DNA from: Adhaeribacter aerolatus
GTDB lineage: Bacteria; Bacteroidota; Bacteroidia; Cytophagales; Hymenobacteraceae
Reading direction: 5' to 3'
Length of the DNA: 64,000 nt
Assembly (NCBI RefSeq): GCF_007991635.1
Contig: NZ_BJYS01000010.1
Location: 1 to 64,000, forward strand
Position numbers and translations under genes: made by a program. Each line of letters begins with the position of its first letter. Positions within the stretch are counted from its first letter, which is position 1. This document shows, in pieces, positions 42,553 through 52,436 of this stretch. The notes beneath the pieces are model-generated. The model had not been told where the DNA came from and ran no database searches. It saw only the letters and a program-made list of their open reading frames with translations.

Positions 42553-43986
42553 ATGCCAACACAGCTGAAATACAATACAAGATTAAGTAAAAATATAGAT
42601 ACAGCTATTATTATTGGGCCGGATTATGAGGCGCCGGCAGAAGATTTCAGTCCGGAAGAAAAGGAATATATTAGTCTGCAACTGGCGCAGAAAAGTAAAT
42701 TAATATTACTCAACCGTTATACGCACCGGGTTTACCTGGTAGTGGCCGCTGCGAAGCCAAACGTAGCACTTTACCACGAAGATTTGCGGAAAGCCGGCTT
42801 TACGCTGCAAAAGCACCTGAAAGAAGGGAAAGTAACGGAAATTCAGCTAACCGACCGCACCTTTAGCAAAGCAGCTTATTACCTCGCCGAAGGTTTATTT
42901 TTAAGTAATTACGAATTCACGAAACATAAAACCGATAAATCCGAAGCCACACCGCTCCACACCATTACTATAACAGACGGCACCATTTCGGAAAAAGAAG
43001 TACACGAACTGCAGGAAATATTAACCGGCGTTTGCCTGGCCCGCGACCTGGTAAATGAACCCCACAATCACCAATCGGCCGAGCAGTTTAGCGAAAGAAT
43101 AGTAGCCATTGGCGAAGAAGCCGGCTTTAGCACCGAAGTTTTGAACATGCTGCAAATTCAGGCTTTAAAAATGGGTGGTTTGCTGGCTGTAAACCAAGGT
43201 AGTCTGGACCCACCTACTTTTAATATTCTGGAATACAAACCCGAAAACGCTAAAAATACCAAACCCTACGTGCTGGTGGGCAAAGGCGTGGTTTACGACA
43301 CCGGCGGTCTGAGTTTAAAACCTACGCCCAACAGCATGGACTGGATGAAATCGGACATGGCGGGAGCAGCGGCTGTAGTGGGTACTTTTTACGCACTGGC
43401 CAAAAATAAAGTGCCCTTGCACGTCATCGGCCTGATACCTGCTACCGACAACCGTCCCGGCGGCCGGGCGTTTGCCCCCGGCGATGTAATTACCATGTTC
43501 AGCCAGAAAACGGTAGAAGTGATGAACACCGACGCCGAGGGTCGCCTGATATTAGCCGATGCTTTATGCTTTGCCCAGAAATATCAGCCCGAATTGGTAA
43601 TTGATTTAGCTACTTTAACCGGTTCGGCAGCCCGGGCGGTTGGGAAAGAAGGGTTGGTCATGATGACTACTGCCCCTGAAGAAACCGTGCAGGCCTTTAA
43701 AAAAGCCGGCGACGAAGTGCACGAGCGGTTGGTAGAATTGCCGTTGTGGGAAGAATACCAAAAGCACCTGGAATCGGATATTGCAGATATTAAGAACCTG
43801 GGCGGCGCGGATGCCGGGGCTATTTCGGCCGGTAAGTTCCTCGAATATTTTACCGATTACCCCTGGATTCATTTGGATATTGCCGGTACGGCCTACATTC
43901 CGACGGGCGATAATTACCGGGGTAAAAACGGCACCGGCAGCGGGGTACGGCTGCTCTACAGTTACTTAACTTCCGGTTTATCTTAA
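42553..43986 (+). CDS. M17 leucyl aminopeptidase
   Basis: A cytosolic M17 aminopeptidase of 477 residues from the ATG at 42553; a longer frame from the ATG at 42493 adds 20 residues that look unlike the family. The dizinc active-site blocks are present: VGKGVVYDTGGLSLKP (Lys/Asp ligands), WMKSDMAGAAAV, and NTDAEGRLILADAL. It removes N-terminal residues from peptides and may have glutathione-linked roles. The gene is alone between rsmA (divergent) and pdxA. Confidence 0.92.
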   Translation: MPTQLKYNTRLSKNIDTAIIIGPDYEAPAEDFSPEEKEYISLQLAQKSKLILLNRYTHRVYLVVAAAKPNVALYHEDLRKAGFTLQKHLKEGKVTEIQLTDRTFSKAAYYLAEGLFLSNYEFTKHKTDKSEATPLHTITITDGTISEKEVHELQEILTGVCLARDLVNEPHNHQSAEQFSERIVAIGEEAGFSTEVLNMLQIQALKMGGLLAVNQGSLDPPTFNILEYKPENAKNTKPYVLVGKGVVYDTGGLSLKPTPNSMDWMKSDMAGAAAVVGTFYALAKNKVPLHVIGLIPATDNRPGGRAFAPGDVITMFSQKTVEVMNTDAEGRLILADALCFAQKYQPELVIDLATLTGSAARAVGKEGLVMMTTAPEETVQAFKKAGDEVHERLVELPLWEEYQKHLESDIADIKNLGGADAGAISAGKFLEYFTDYPWIHLDIAGTAYIPTGDNYRGKNGTGSGVRLLYSYLTSGLS

Positions 43987-44040
43987 ATTATATTCTTACG
44001 CCTGCGTATAACTTATATTAAGCGCTCCTGACCAACCATA

Positions 44041-45063
44041 GTGGAAACAAAAACCAAAATAAAAATAGGCATTAGCCTCGGCGATTTTAACGGCATTGGC
44101 CCCGAGGTAATTTTAAAAACCCTGGCCGATAACCGTATCTTAAATTTTTGCAACCCCATTATTTACGGCTCCGGCCCCCTGGTAAATAAAATGCGCAAAA
44201 GCCTCGGGCTCGAAAATTTTTCTTTTCAACAATACAAAACCGCCGAAGCCGTAGAAAACAAACGGGTAAACGTAATTAACTGCTGGGACGAAGACTACGA
44301 ACTCACCCTGGGAAAACCAACACCGGAATCGGGCCGGGCGGCGTTACAGTCTTTACAGGCAGCTTGCCAGGATCTAAAAAACGGGTTCATCGACGGTTTG
44401 GTAACGGCTCCCATCGACAAAGATAATATCCAGGCCGATGAATTTAAATTTCCGGGCCATACCGAATATTTAACTTCTTTCTTCGATTCGCCGGAAAGTC
44501 TGATGTTTCTGGTCAGTGAAAAACTGCGCGTAGCAACCGTAACCGGCCACATCTCTTTAAAAGAAGTGCCGCAAAAACTTACGCCGGAACTTTTAATTGT
44601 TAAGCTATCGCTTTTGTTAAACTCGTTGCGTAAAGATTTTGGCATTCAAAAACCCCGGATAGCGGTTTTGGGCTTAAACCCGCACGCCGGCGAAAAAGGC
44701 TTACTGGGCCGGGAAGAAGAAGAAATTATTATACCCGCCATTAACCAGTTAAAAAACAAAGGTCACCTGGTATTTGGTCCTTTTCCGGCCGATGGTTTTT
44801 TTGGTACCGCCAACTACCACCAGGTAGATGCCGTATTAGCCATGTACCACGACCAGGGGCTGATACCTTTTAAAACGCTGGCTTTCGAAACCGGGGTTAA
44901 TTTTACGGCCGGTTTGCCCATTGTGCGCACCTCGCCCGACCACGGCACGGCCTACGATATTGCCGGAAAAAACCTGGCCCGGGAAACGTCTTTCCGTGAA
45001 GCGTTGTTCCTGGCCTGCGACATAATCCGGAAACGCCAGCTGGTGCCGGTAAGTCCTATTTAA
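44041..45063 (+). CDS. pdxA: 4-hydroxythreonine-4-phosphate dehydrogenase
   Basis: A 340-residue PdxA (EC 1.1.1.262) from a GTG start. It oxidises 4-phosphohydroxy-L-threonine in the DXP-dependent pyridoxal phosphate pathway. Signature blocks: ISLGDFNGIGPEVILKTL, VTAPIDKDNI, FPGHTEYLTSFF (His ligand), LGLNPHAGEKGLLGREE and MYHDQGLIPFKTLAF. Length fits the family. Leading gene of the cluster with yceD, rpmF, plsX and fabH. Confidence 0.94.
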   Translation: METKTKIKIGISLGDFNGIGPEVILKTLADNRILNFCNPIIYGSGPLVNKMRKSLGLENFSFQQYKTAEAVENKRVNVINCWDEDYELTLGKPTPESGRAALQSLQAACQDLKNGFIDGLVTAPIDKDNIQADEFKFPGHTEYLTSFFDSPESLMFLVSEKLRVATVTGHISLKEVPQKLTPELLIVKLSLLLNSLRKDFGIQKPRIAVLGLNPHAGEKGLLGREEEEIIIPAINQLKNKGHLVFGPFPADGFFGTANYHQVDAVLAMYHDQGLIPFKTLAFETGVNFTAGLPIVRTSPDHGTAYDIAGKNLARETSFREALFLACDIIRKRQLVPVSPI

Positions 45064-45100
45064 TATTTAGTTATAATTTTTATAATTAAGATTGTTTTAG

Positions 45101-45108
45101 TAATTTTG
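45101..45108 (+). promoter_or_regulatory. Putative -7 box upstream of yceD
   Basis: TAATTTTG matches the TAnnTTTG consensus 25 bp before the yceD GTG, suggesting that the rpmF-plsX-fabH part has its own promoter besides readthrough from pdxA. No ideal -33 element. Confidence 0.4.
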
Positions 45109-45132
45109 CGCTTTGCTTAGAAAAACCGGACT

Positions 45133-45675
45133 GTGAAGAAGCTAAAGGAATTTGATGTAAATTTAGTCGGCCTCAAAGACAAGAAACACGAATACGACTT
45201 TGTGCTGGATAATGGTTTTTTTCAAATATTTGAGCAAAACCTGGTAAACGGGGGCCAGTTAACCGCTCACGTAGAGATGGATAAATCGCCTTTGTTGCTG
45301 AATTTTGATATTACTATTAAAGGCGTGGTTAATTTAACCTGTGACCGCAGCCTGGAAAATTTCGATTATCCGGTTGATTTAAATCAGAACCTGCTGATAA
45401 AGTACGGCGATGAAGAGTTGGAGCTGGATGAAAACGTTTTACAGATTACACACAACGCGCAGAAAATAAATATTGCCCAGCATTTGTTCGATTATATCGG
45501 ACTGGCTATCCCGATGAAGAAGCTGCATCCGCGCTTTGCCGCAGACGAAGCCGAAGAAGGCGATTTGCTGATTTATTCTACTGCTCCGGAAAGCGGCCAG
45601 GCCGAAACCGAAGCAGGTAACGAAGAAAATAATGATCCCCGGTGGGATATCCTGAAGAACTTAAGTAAGAATTAA
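45133..45675 (+). CDS. YceD/DUF177 family protein
   Basis: A 180-residue DUF177 protein from a GTG start. These proteins (YceD in E. coli, linked to 23S rRNA maturation) are nearly always encoded upstream of rpmF, as here. The core INIAQHLFDYIGLAIPMKKL and VVNLTCDRSLENFDYPVDL match the family; the C-terminus is acidic (EADEAEEGDL-like, then EAGNEENNDPRW). Only one of the usual paired cysteines is present. Cytoplasmic. Confidence 0.87.
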   Translation: MKKLKEFDVNLVGLKDKKHEYDFVLDNGFFQIFEQNLVNGGQLTAHVEMDKSPLLLNFDITIKGVVNLTCDRSLENFDYPVDLNQNLLIKYGDEELELDENVLQITHNAQKINIAQHLFDYIGLAIPMKKLHPRFAADEAEEGDLLIYSTAPESGQAETEAGNEENNDPRWDILKNLSKN

Positions 45676-45706
45676 AAATAGAAAAATAGTTTATTAGTTT
45701 ACAAAA

Positions 45707-45892
45707 ATGGCACATCCTAAACGTAGAATTTCCAGCACCAGAAGAGATAAAAGAAGAACGCATTATAAATTAACGCCCAGCACACACGCTGAGTGTTCTA
45801 ATTGCGGCTCGCCAGTTCTGTATCACCGTGTGTGTTCAGAGTGCGGTTACTACCGCGGCAAGCTAGCAATTGAGAAAGAAGTAGCGGCTTAA
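45707..45892 (+). CDS. rpmF: 50S ribosomal protein L32
   Basis: A 61-residue zinc-ribbon ribosomal protein. Start AHPKRRISSTRRDKRRTHY and the four-cysteine ribbon CSNCGSPVLYHRVCSECGYY are diagnostic of the zinc-binding form of L32. It lies between yceD and plsX, a conserved order in bacteria. Confidence 0.97.
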   Translation: MAHPKRRISSTRRDKRRTHYKLTPSTHAECSNCGSPVLYHRVCSECGYYRGKLAIEKEVAA

Positions 45893-45895
45893 AGT

Positions 45896-46837
45896 ATGAG
45901 AATTGCCCTGGACGCTATGGGCGGCGACTTTGCGCCTGAGGCTATCATTGATGGTGCTATTCTGGCTACTCAACGTTTAAAAGACGATATTACAATTGTT
46001 CTGGTTGGGAAAAAAGACGTTATTCATTCATACTTAAAGAAGAAAGATTTTAATTCTTCTAGAATTGCTATTGTTCATGCCGATGAGGTGATTTCGATGG
46101 GCGAACATCCCACCAAAGCCTTGACGCAGAAACCGAACTCTAGCATTAGCGTTGGGTACTACTTACTCAAAACAAAAGAGGTTGGTGCCTTCTGTAGTGC
46201 CGGTAATACCGGCGCCATGATGGTAGGCGCTATGTTTAGCGTAAAGGCGGTGGAAGGCGTTATTCGGCCTTGCATCGCTAATTTACTGCCTAAACTCAAT
46301 GGTAGCACCGGCATATTTCTGGATGTAGGCGCTAACGCCGATTGTAAACCCGAAGTTCTGGAGCAATTCGGCGAAATTGGCTACACTTATGCCAAATACG
46401 TTTTGGGCATTAAAAACCCCAAAGTAGGTTTAATGAACCTGGGAGAAGAAGAAGGCAAAGGTACTGTTCTTACCCAGGCCGCTCATCAGCTGTTAAAAGG
46501 GAATAAGAACATTAATTTTATTGGCAACGTAGAGGGCCGCGATTTATTTAATGATAAAGCGGATGTAGTCGTATGCGATGGCTTCACCGGCAACGTCATT
46601 CTTAAAATGGCCGAGTCTATCTACGATATTATGGCCAGTAAAAATATGTCCGATCCTTTTTTCGATCGCTTTAATTATGAAGCAGTAGGCGGCAGCCCTA
46701 TTCTGGGCGTAAACGGCAATGTAGTTATTGGCCACGGTGTTTCCAGTCCGCTGGCAATTGCCAATATGCTCGACCTGGCTTCCAGCCTGGTTCGGGCCAA
46801 TATTTCAGAACATTTCAAAGAAATTTATAGCGCCTAA
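45896..46837 (+). CDS. plsX: Phosphate acyltransferase PlsX
   Basis: A 313-residue PlsX (EC 2.3.1.274), which converts acyl-ACP to acyl phosphate for phospholipid synthesis. Blocks: [74 protein letters not shown] and [16 protein letters not shown]. Begins 3 bp after rpmF. It is a peripheral membrane enzyme and works with FabH, which follows. Confidence 0.95.
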   Translation: MRIALDAMGGDFAPEAIIDGAILATQRLKDDITIVLVGKKDVIHSYLKKKDFNSSRIAIVHADEVISMGEHPTKALTQKPNSSISVGYYLLKTKEVGAFCSAGNTGAMMVGAMFSVKAVEGVIRPCIANLLPKLNGSTGIFLDVGANADCKPEVLEQFGEIGYTYAKYVLGIKNPKVGLMNLGEEEGKGTVLTQAAHQLLKGNKNINFIGNVEGRDLFNDKADVVVCDGFTGNVILKMAESIYDIMASKNMSDPFFDRFNYEAVGGSPILGVNGNVVIGHGVSSPLAIANMLDLASSLVRANISEHFKEIYSA

Positions 46838-46866
46838 ACCGCACGGTTTAGGCTTTCGCTTTTTAT

Positions 46867-47871
46867 ATGACCAAAATTACTGCTGCAATTACCGGGGTTA
46901 GCGGATACGTGCCGGACTATGTTCTGACGAACAAAGAACTGGAGACCATGGTAGAAACCAACGATGAATGGATCGTTTCCCGCACGGGCATCAGAGAGAG
47001 ACGTATTTTAAAAGGAGAAGGCATTGGCACTTCTTTTATCGGGATTAAAGCCGTTCAGGATTTACTGGCCAAAACTAATACCCGGGCCGAGGAAGTAGAC
47101 CTCCTGATTTGTGCAACCACGACCCCCGACATGGTTTTTCCGGCTACGGCCAATATTATTTGTGAAGCCGTAGGCGCTGTTAATGCCTTTGGCTATGATT
47201 TACAGGCGGCTTGCTCCGGCTTTATTTTTGCCCTTGCCACCGGCGCCCGGTTTATAGAAACGGGCCGTTATAAAAAAGTAATTATTGTGGGCGCCGATAA
47301 AATGTCGTCTATCATTAATTACAAAGACCGGACTACCTGCATTATTTTTGGTGATGGCGGCGGCGCAGTTATGCTGGAGCCCAACACCGAAGGCTTAGGT
47401 ATTCTGGATGATATTTTAAAATCGGATGGTTCGGGTGCGGCTTACCTGAATATGAAAGCTGGCGGCAGCCGTTACCCGGCAACGGCCGAAACGGTGGCCC
47501 GCAACGAGCATTCAGTTTTTCAGGAAGGTACCACCGTATTTAAATTTGCCGTAAAAGGCATGGCCGATGTAGCCGCCGAAGTAATGGACCGTAATAATTT
47601 AACCGGCGACGATATTGCGTGGCTGGTACCTCACCAGGCAAACAAAAGAATAATTGATGCTACCGCTTCGCGCATGAACGTGGGCAGCGACAAAGTAATG
47701 ATGAATATCGATCGCTACGGCAATACTACCAGTGGTACTATTCCGCTTTGTTTGTGGGATTACGAATCTCAGCTTAAGAAAGGCGACAATGTTGTGTTGG
47801 CAGCATTTGGCGGTGGTTTTACCTGGGGTTCTATTTACCTGAAGTGGGCCTACGATACCGTACAAAATTAA
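46867..47871 (+). CDS. fabH: 3-oxoacyl-ACP synthase III (FabH)
   Basis: A 334-residue KAS III condensing enzyme that starts fatty-acid chains from acyl-CoA and malonyl-ACP. Catalytic Cys116 lies in [10 protein letters not shown], His in VPHQANKRI and Asn in [12 protein letters not shown]. The start [20 protein letters not shown] and [12 protein letters not shown] are standard. Directly follows plsX (29 bp) and is followed by a terminator-like hairpin. Confidence 0.95.
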   Translation: MTKITAAITGVSGYVPDYVLTNKELETMVETNDEWIVSRTGIRERRILKGEGIGTSFIGIKAVQDLLAKTNTRAEEVDLLICATTTPDMVFPATANIICEAVGAVNAFGYDLQAACSGFIFALATGARFIETGRYKKVIIVGADKMSSIINYKDRTTCIIFGDGGGAVMLEPNTEGLGILDDILKSDGSGAAYLNMKAGGSRYPATAETVARNEHSVFQEGTTVFKFAVKGMADVAAEVMDRNNLTGDDIAWLVPHQANKRIIDATASRMNVGSDKVMMNIDRYGNTTSGTIPLCLWDYESQLKKGDNVVLAAFGGGFTWGSIYLKWAYDTVQN

Positions 47872-47878
47872 TAACCGG

Positions 47879-47919
47879 ATAACCTGATTTTTATAAATAA
47901 TTAAAATCAGGTTATTTTC
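47879..47919 (+). terminator. Terminator or attenuator after fabH
   Basis: A perfect 13-bp stem (47879-47891 with 47903-47915) followed by TTTT. It separates the pdxA-fabH group from efp-accB-accC. Confidence 0.8.
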
Positions 47920-48013
47920 TTTTAAATCTTATTCTCGATTTTTATCTCCCATCTTTGGGGAAATCAAATAAAAAATTAATTACTGCACACCAGTAAAATA
48001 TAGCATTAAAAAA

Positions 48014-48577
48014 ATGGCAACCACTGCGGATTTTAAAAACGGACTTTGCCTGGAATACAACGGCGACTTATACGTAATCACCGAATTTCAGCACGTAAAA
48101 CCAGGTAAAGGCCCGGCTTTTGTAAGAACCAAATTAAAAAATATTAAAACCGGCAAAGTACTCGACAATACTTTTAATGCCGGCGTAAAAGTTACCACGG
48201 CCAGGGTAGAACAACGTCCGCACCAGTTTTTATATAAAGACGATTACGGCTACACCTTTATGGATAACAATACCTTTGAGCAGGTAGTGCTGGAAGAAAA
48301 GATGGTGCCTTTTGCCGATTTATTAAAAGATGGTCAGGAAGTAACTATTTTATTCCACGCCGAAACCGAAACTCCACTTACCTGCGAAATACCGCCATTC
48401 GTGGAATTACGGATTACCTATACCGAACCAGGCATTAAAGGCGATACCGCCACTAATGCTTCTAAAGCCGCCATCGTTGAAACCGGTGCCACCATTCAGG
48501 TACCTCTTTTTATCGAGCAGGATGAATTGATAAAAGTAGATACCCGTACCTATACTTACGCCGAACGTGTTAAATAG
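48014..48577 (+). CDS. efp: Translation elongation factor P
   Basis: A 187-residue EF-P, three beta-barrel domains shaped like a tRNA that rescues ribosomes at polyproline. [20 protein letters not shown] starts it and the loop [14 protein letters not shown] places a lysine (Lys32) at the domain I tip, the position of the usual modified residue. [10 protein letters not shown] and [20 protein letters not shown] fit. The C-terminus has [13 protein letters not shown]. Encoded 3 bp before accB. Confidence 0.95.
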   Translation: MATTADFKNGLCLEYNGDLYVITEFQHVKPGKGPAFVRTKLKNIKTGKVLDNTFNAGVKVTTARVEQRPHQFLYKDDYGYTFMDNNTFEQVVLEEKMVPFADLLKDGQEVTILFHAETETPLTCEIPPFVELRITYTEPGIKGDTATNASKAAIVETGATIQVPLFIEQDELIKVDTRTYTYAERVK

Positions 48578-48580
48578 CCT

Positions 48581-49087
48581 ATGAAACCGAAGGAACTACA
48601 AGAATTAATTGACTTTATTGCTAAATCGGGCCTGAATAAAGTTGATATTGAAACAGAAGATTTCAAACTATCTGTAAAACGGGATGCCGACACGCCTAAA
48701 ATCCGGTACGTATCGGAAGCACCCAGCGCACCGGCACCAACGCCTCTGCCCCAGGCCGCTCCGGCACTAAATATGCCAAGCGACCCGGCCAGCATTATTG
48801 CGCCTCCGGTAGGGCCGAAATCGGGTAGTAATACCGATGAAAGCCGTTATGTTACCATCAAGGCTCCTATGATTGGTACGCTTTACCGGTCTTCAACGCC
48901 TGATTCTCCGGCGTTTGTAAATGTAGGCGACGAAATCAAAAAAGGCCAGGTAATCTGTATTATCGAAGCCATGAAGCTTTTCAACGAAATTGAAGCCGAA
49001 GTATCCGGCAAAGTGGTAAAAATATTGGTAGAGAATGCTTCGCCGGTAGAATACGACCAACCGTTATTCCTGGTTGATCCCAGTTAA
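48581..49087 (+). CDS. accB: Biotin carboxyl carrier protein of acetyl-CoA carboxylase
   Basis: A 168-residue BCCP. The N-terminal part (KELQELIDFIAKSGLNKVDI) resembles the AccB start, a Pro/Ala-rich linker (about 45-75) follows, and the C-terminal biotinyl domain contains the biotin-attachment motif IIEAMKLFNEIEAE with the modified Lys. The EF-P to AccB spacing of 3 bp indicates coupled expression. Works with AccC directly downstream. Confidence 0.95.
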   Translation: MKPKELQELIDFIAKSGLNKVDIETEDFKLSVKRDADTPKIRYVSEAPSAPAPTPLPQAAPALNMPSDPASIIAPPVGPKSGSNTDESRYVTIKAPMIGTLYRSSTPDSPAFVNVGDEIKKGQVICIIEAMKLFNEIEAEVSGKVVKILVENASPVEYDQPLFLVDPS

Positions 49088-49106
49088 TTTGGAAAACTAA
49101 ATACAG

Positions 49107-49150
49107 GAGAAGGAAAATGGAGATGTAAACACGTCTCCATTTTCCTTCTC
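49107..49150 (+). promoter_or_regulatory. Hairpin in the accB-accC spacer
   Basis: A perfect 17-bp purine/pyrimidine stem (49107-49123 with 49134-49150), 10-nt loop, followed by only a short T stretch (CCTTTTGG). It lies between co-directional accB and accC, so it could act as a partial terminator or mRNA stabiliser setting the subunit ratio. Confidence 0.55.
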
Positions 49151-49193
49151 TAACCTTTTGGACTTCCCAAATATTAATTTTTAGCACGAAACT

Positions 49194-50537
49194 ATGTTTA
49201 AAAAAATATTAATTGCCAACAGAGGCGAAATAGCCCTGCGTATAATTCGTACCTGCAAGGAAATGGGAATTAAAACGGTAGCGGTTTATTCTACTGCCGA
49301 TAAAGAAAGCCTGCACGTACGGTTTGCCGATGAGGCAGTTTGCATTGGACCGGCAGCCAGTTCGGCTTCTTACCTGAATATTCCAAGTATAATATCAGCA
49401 GCCGAAATTACCAACGCCGATGCCATTCACCCGGGCTACGGCTTTTTGTCAGAAAATGCCGAGTTCTCGCGCATTTGCCAGGAAAACGGTATTAAGTTTA
49501 TTGGGGCCACTCCCGATATGATTAATTCCATGGGCGACAAATCTTCGGCTAAAGCCACCATGAAAAAGGCCGGCGTACCTACCATTCCGGGTTCCGAAGG
49601 TTTGCTAAAATCGGTGGAAGAAGGTATTAAAATTGCGAATAAAATTAAATACCCGGTAATTATTAAAGCAACAGCCGGCGGCGGTGGCCGGGGCATGCGT
49701 ATTATTAATTCCGACGATGAATTTGAGAAAGCCTGGCACAGCGCCCGCACGGAAGCCAAAGCTGCTTTTGGTGATGATGGCATGTACCTGGAGAAATTTG
49801 TAGAAGAACCGCGTCACATCGAAATTCAGTTAGTCGGCGACCAGTACGGCAAGGCTTGCCACTTATCGGAACGCGATTGTAGTATTCAGCGGCGGCACCA
49901 GAAATTAATTGAAGAAACCCCCTCTCCTTTTATTGATGAAAAACTGCGCGATGCAATGGGCAAAGCAGCAGTAGCCGGCGCCAATGCTATTCAATACGAA
50001 GGCGTAGGTACCATTGAGTTTTTAGTTGATAAAAACAAAGACTTCTACTTTATGGAGATGAACACTCGGATTCAGGTGGAACACCCCATAACCGAAGAAG
50101 TAATCAACTACGACTTAATCAAAGAACAGATAAAAGTAGCCGCCGGTATTCCTATTTCGGGTAAAAACTATTATCCGCAGATGCATGCCATTGAGTGCCG
50201 AATTAACGCCGAAGACCCCGGCAATGGTTTCCGGCCGTCACCGGGTAAAATAACCACCCTGCACATTCCTGGTGGCCACGGCGTACGGGTAGATACCCAC
50301 GTGTATGCCGGTTACACCATTCCGCCTAATTACGATTCGATGATTGCCAAACTAATTGTTTGTGCCCAAACCCGGGAAGAATCGATTGTAAAAATGAAGC
50401 GGGCTTTAAGTGAGTTTGTGGTAGAAGGCGTTAAAACCACGATTCCGTTTCACCTGAAGATGATGGACGACGAAAACTTCAAATCCGGTAATTTTACCAC
50501 CAAGTACCTCGATACTTACGATTTTAGCGATTTATAA
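49194..50537 (+). CDS. accC: Biotin carboxylase subunit of acetyl-CoA carboxylase
   Basis: A 447-residue ATP-grasp biotin carboxylase (EC 6.3.4.14). Start [53 protein letters not shown] (Gly-rich loop), [20 protein letters not shown] and [20 protein letters not shown] are all diagnostic. It carboxylates biotin on AccB to feed malonyl-CoA to FabH. Last gene of the operon, followed by a strong terminator. Confidence 0.96.
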   Translation: MFKKILIANRGEIALRIIRTCKEMGIKTVAVYSTADKESLHVRFADEAVCIGPAASSASYLNIPSIISAAEITNADAIHPGYGFLSENAEFSRICQENGIKFIGATPDMINSMGDKSSAKATMKKAGVPTIPGSEGLLKSVEEGIKIANKIKYPVIIKATAGGGGRGMRIINSDDEFEKAWHSARTEAKAAFGDDGMYLEKFVEEPRHIEIQLVGDQYGKACHLSERDCSIQRRHQKLIEETPSPFIDEKLRDAMGKAAVAGANAIQYEGVGTIEFLVDKNKDFYFMEMNTRIQVEHPITEEVINYDLIKEQIKVAAGIPISGKNYYPQMHAIECRINAEDPGNGFRPSPGKITTLHIPGGHGVRVDTHVYAGYTIPPNYDSMIAKLIVCAQTREESIVKMKRALSEFVVEGVKTTIPFHLKMMDDENFKSGNFTTKYLDTYDFSDL

Positions 50538-50551
50538 TATTCAGTTCTTAC

Positions 50552-50590
50552 CAAAATAAAAGCCCTGGCCATTCCAGGGCTTTTATTTTG
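50552..50590. terminator. Strong bidirectional terminator
   Basis: A perfect 17-bp stem (50552-50568 with 50574-50590) and 5-nt loop; A-rich on one arm and T-rich on the other, between convergent accC and the DUF3109 gene. Confidence 0.88.
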
Positions 50591-50690
50591 GGTAATGAAA
50601 CCGCAGCCTATAATTTAATGGCTAACAAACTCCTAGTTATTGTTTACCCCAATTACTGACGGCCAAACTATTATTTTTGAGCGTTAACCT

Positions 50691-51278
50691 TTAGCTTTTA
50701 ATTTGCTGTACGCCCTCTTCTTCCGCAATAATATTTTCCAGTTCCTGGTACCATTCGCTGCCGTATTTCCGGATAAGCGGTTCTTTTAAAAACTGGTAAA
50801 CCCGCACGCCCAAATCAGCACCGAAGCTACAAGCCGGACTACAGATATTCCATTTATCGTAATTTAAAGCTTCAAAGCCATCATATTTAGTAATCCGGAT
50901 GGGATACAAATGGCACGAGATGGGTTTCTTCCAGTCTATTTTACCGTCCAGGTAAGCCTGCTCAATACCGCATTTTAAGGTTAAATTCTCGTCGTAAATA
51001 GCGTAGGCGCATTCGCGATCGTTGATGGTGGTGGTAGAGAAATCGCCTTCCCAATCTTTGATGTACAAACCCTGCTCCGCAATAGCCTTTACGCCGGCAT
51101 CTGAAAGGTAAGGTTTAATCTGTTCGTAGTTATCGGCTAATATTTGCAGCTCATCTTCCGCCAGAGGAGCACCCAAATCGCCTTCCACGCAACAAGCCCC
51201 TTTACATTTTTCGAGGTTACAGACAAAGAATTTCTCTTTTAGATCGTCGCTGATAACCGTGTGCTGCAATACTATCAT
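50691..51278 (-). CDS. DUF3109 cysteine-rich protein
   Basis: A 195-residue protein of DUF3109. The cysteine pattern CNLEKCKGACCVEGDLGAPL (about 20-40), DRECAYAIYDENLTLKCGIE, ISCHLYPIRITKY and NICSPACSFGADLG is typical and probably binds an iron-sulfur cluster or zinc, like related YkgJ-type proteins. Function unknown. Cytoplasmic, monocistronic. Confidence 0.87.
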   Translation of the reverse strand: MIVLQHTVISDDLKEKFFVCNLEKCKGACCVEGDLGAPLAEDELQILADNYEQIKPYLSDAGVKAIAEQGLYIKDWEGDFSTTTINDRECAYAIYDENLTLKCGIEQAYLDGKIDWKKPISCHLYPIRITKYDGFEALNYDKWNICSPACSFGADLGVRVYQFLKEPLIRKYGSEWYQELENIIAEEEGVQQIKS

Positions 51279-51559
51279 TATAATATATTTAAAAGAAAGA
51301 CAAAAGTACAGCTAATTTGGTTCGGCACAAAAAAGAGATTACCCGGAATAGAGAGCGGCTACCGAACTGCAAAAAAATTTAAGATAGCACTTGCGGGGAT
51401 AAGCCCCAAATAAACCAAATTTTACATTTTTCGATATAAATCCGCATAAGGTAAATTTAGGCTGGTTTATTAGTTGCACTATAGCTATAAAGCAGGGAAT
51501 TACCCTTGGAAATGCCGCCTAATTTTATTATATTACAATACCAGATTAAACGATTACTT

Positions 51560-52273
51560 ATGAAAAAACTGCAAACCAATTGGCTAACCGACGGTCTGAT
51601 TGATTTTGAATATAAGAAGTACCTGCTGCTGGCTTACCTCGAAGGTGTAAAAGAAGAATTTGGGGCTAGGCGCTTGTACCCGGTTTTTTCAGATTTGATA
51701 ATGCATTATAATAACCTCATGCAGGTGAAAGAACACAAAAAGCTGGTATACGAACAATTTCCGCAACGTATCAGCCGCGCCGATTTTAACAAGCTGGAAA
51801 TTATTTACCAGAAAATTGTAGAAGACGATGAAACCATGCGCGAAATTGAAGAAATTGTGCAGTTTGCCGCGCCCAAATTCAACCATGCCTTACAGAATGG
51901 CAAGGAGATATATGATTACATCGAAAGCAATCTGGAGATAAGTCCCGTTGGCATAACTCCGCTTTACCGCGACGCCGGCTATTTATTTCTGGATGAATTT
52001 ACCGGCAAGGAAACCCGGGTATATGAATACCAGATGACCATTTTTGAGAATGCTTACGAAACTTACCGGGGCATTAACACACTCTTTATTGATACTTTTA
52101 GAAGGAGTTTAAGCAATACGTACGAAAATCTGAAAGTTAGCCTGGTAAAACAACGGAAAAAACTACCAAACCCGGCCACCTTTGTGATTGTTGCCAAGGT
52201 ACCCTGCTCCTTCGATCAGTCGTTGCTCCCGATAGCCAAACGAACTTTGGTAAAATACGTGAGTAAACTGTAG
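51560..52273 (+). CDS. Conserved-looking protein of unknown function
   Basis: A 237-residue protein from the ATG at 51560; an in-frame TTG at 51506 would add 18 residues and is less likely. It is Tyr-, Glu- and Lys-rich and probably helical (KLEIIYQKIVEDDETMREIE, FNHALQNGKEIYDYIESNLE) with no signal peptide or membrane segment. The last third has a VIVAKVPCSFDQSLLPIAKR stretch that looks like a beta-strand. I do not recognise a family. Codon use matches the neighbours, so it is probably native. Confidence 0.6.
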   Translation: MKKLQTNWLTDGLIDFEYKKYLLLAYLEGVKEEFGARRLYPVFSDLIMHYNNLMQVKEHKKLVYEQFPQRISRADFNKLEIIYQKIVEDDETMREIEEIVQFAAPKFNHALQNGKEIYDYIESNLEISPVGITPLYRDAGYLFLDEFTGKETRVYEYQMTIFENAYETYRGINTLFIDTFRRSLSNTYENLKVSLVKQRKKLPNPATFVIVAKVPCSFDQSLLPIAKRTLVKYVSKL

Positions 52274-52380
52274 GCTTAGCTATAGCGGAATTAAATATTT
52301 AACGCTTTCGCTGCCTTTTTCAGAAATTGAATTTTGTAATAATAACTCCCACCCGGCTGAATAAAAAAATTTCGGATAAA

Positions 52381-52417
52381 AAAATACCCGCCCTTGAATC
52401 AGGTGCGGGTATTTTTT
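52381..52417. terminator. Bidirectional terminator
   Basis: An 11-bp stem (52381-52391 with 52405-52415) with A4 and T6 flanks, between the convergent 237-residue protein and DUF4142 genes. Confidence 0.78.
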
Positions 52418-52436
52418 ATTTTAACATTCCGCAGGC

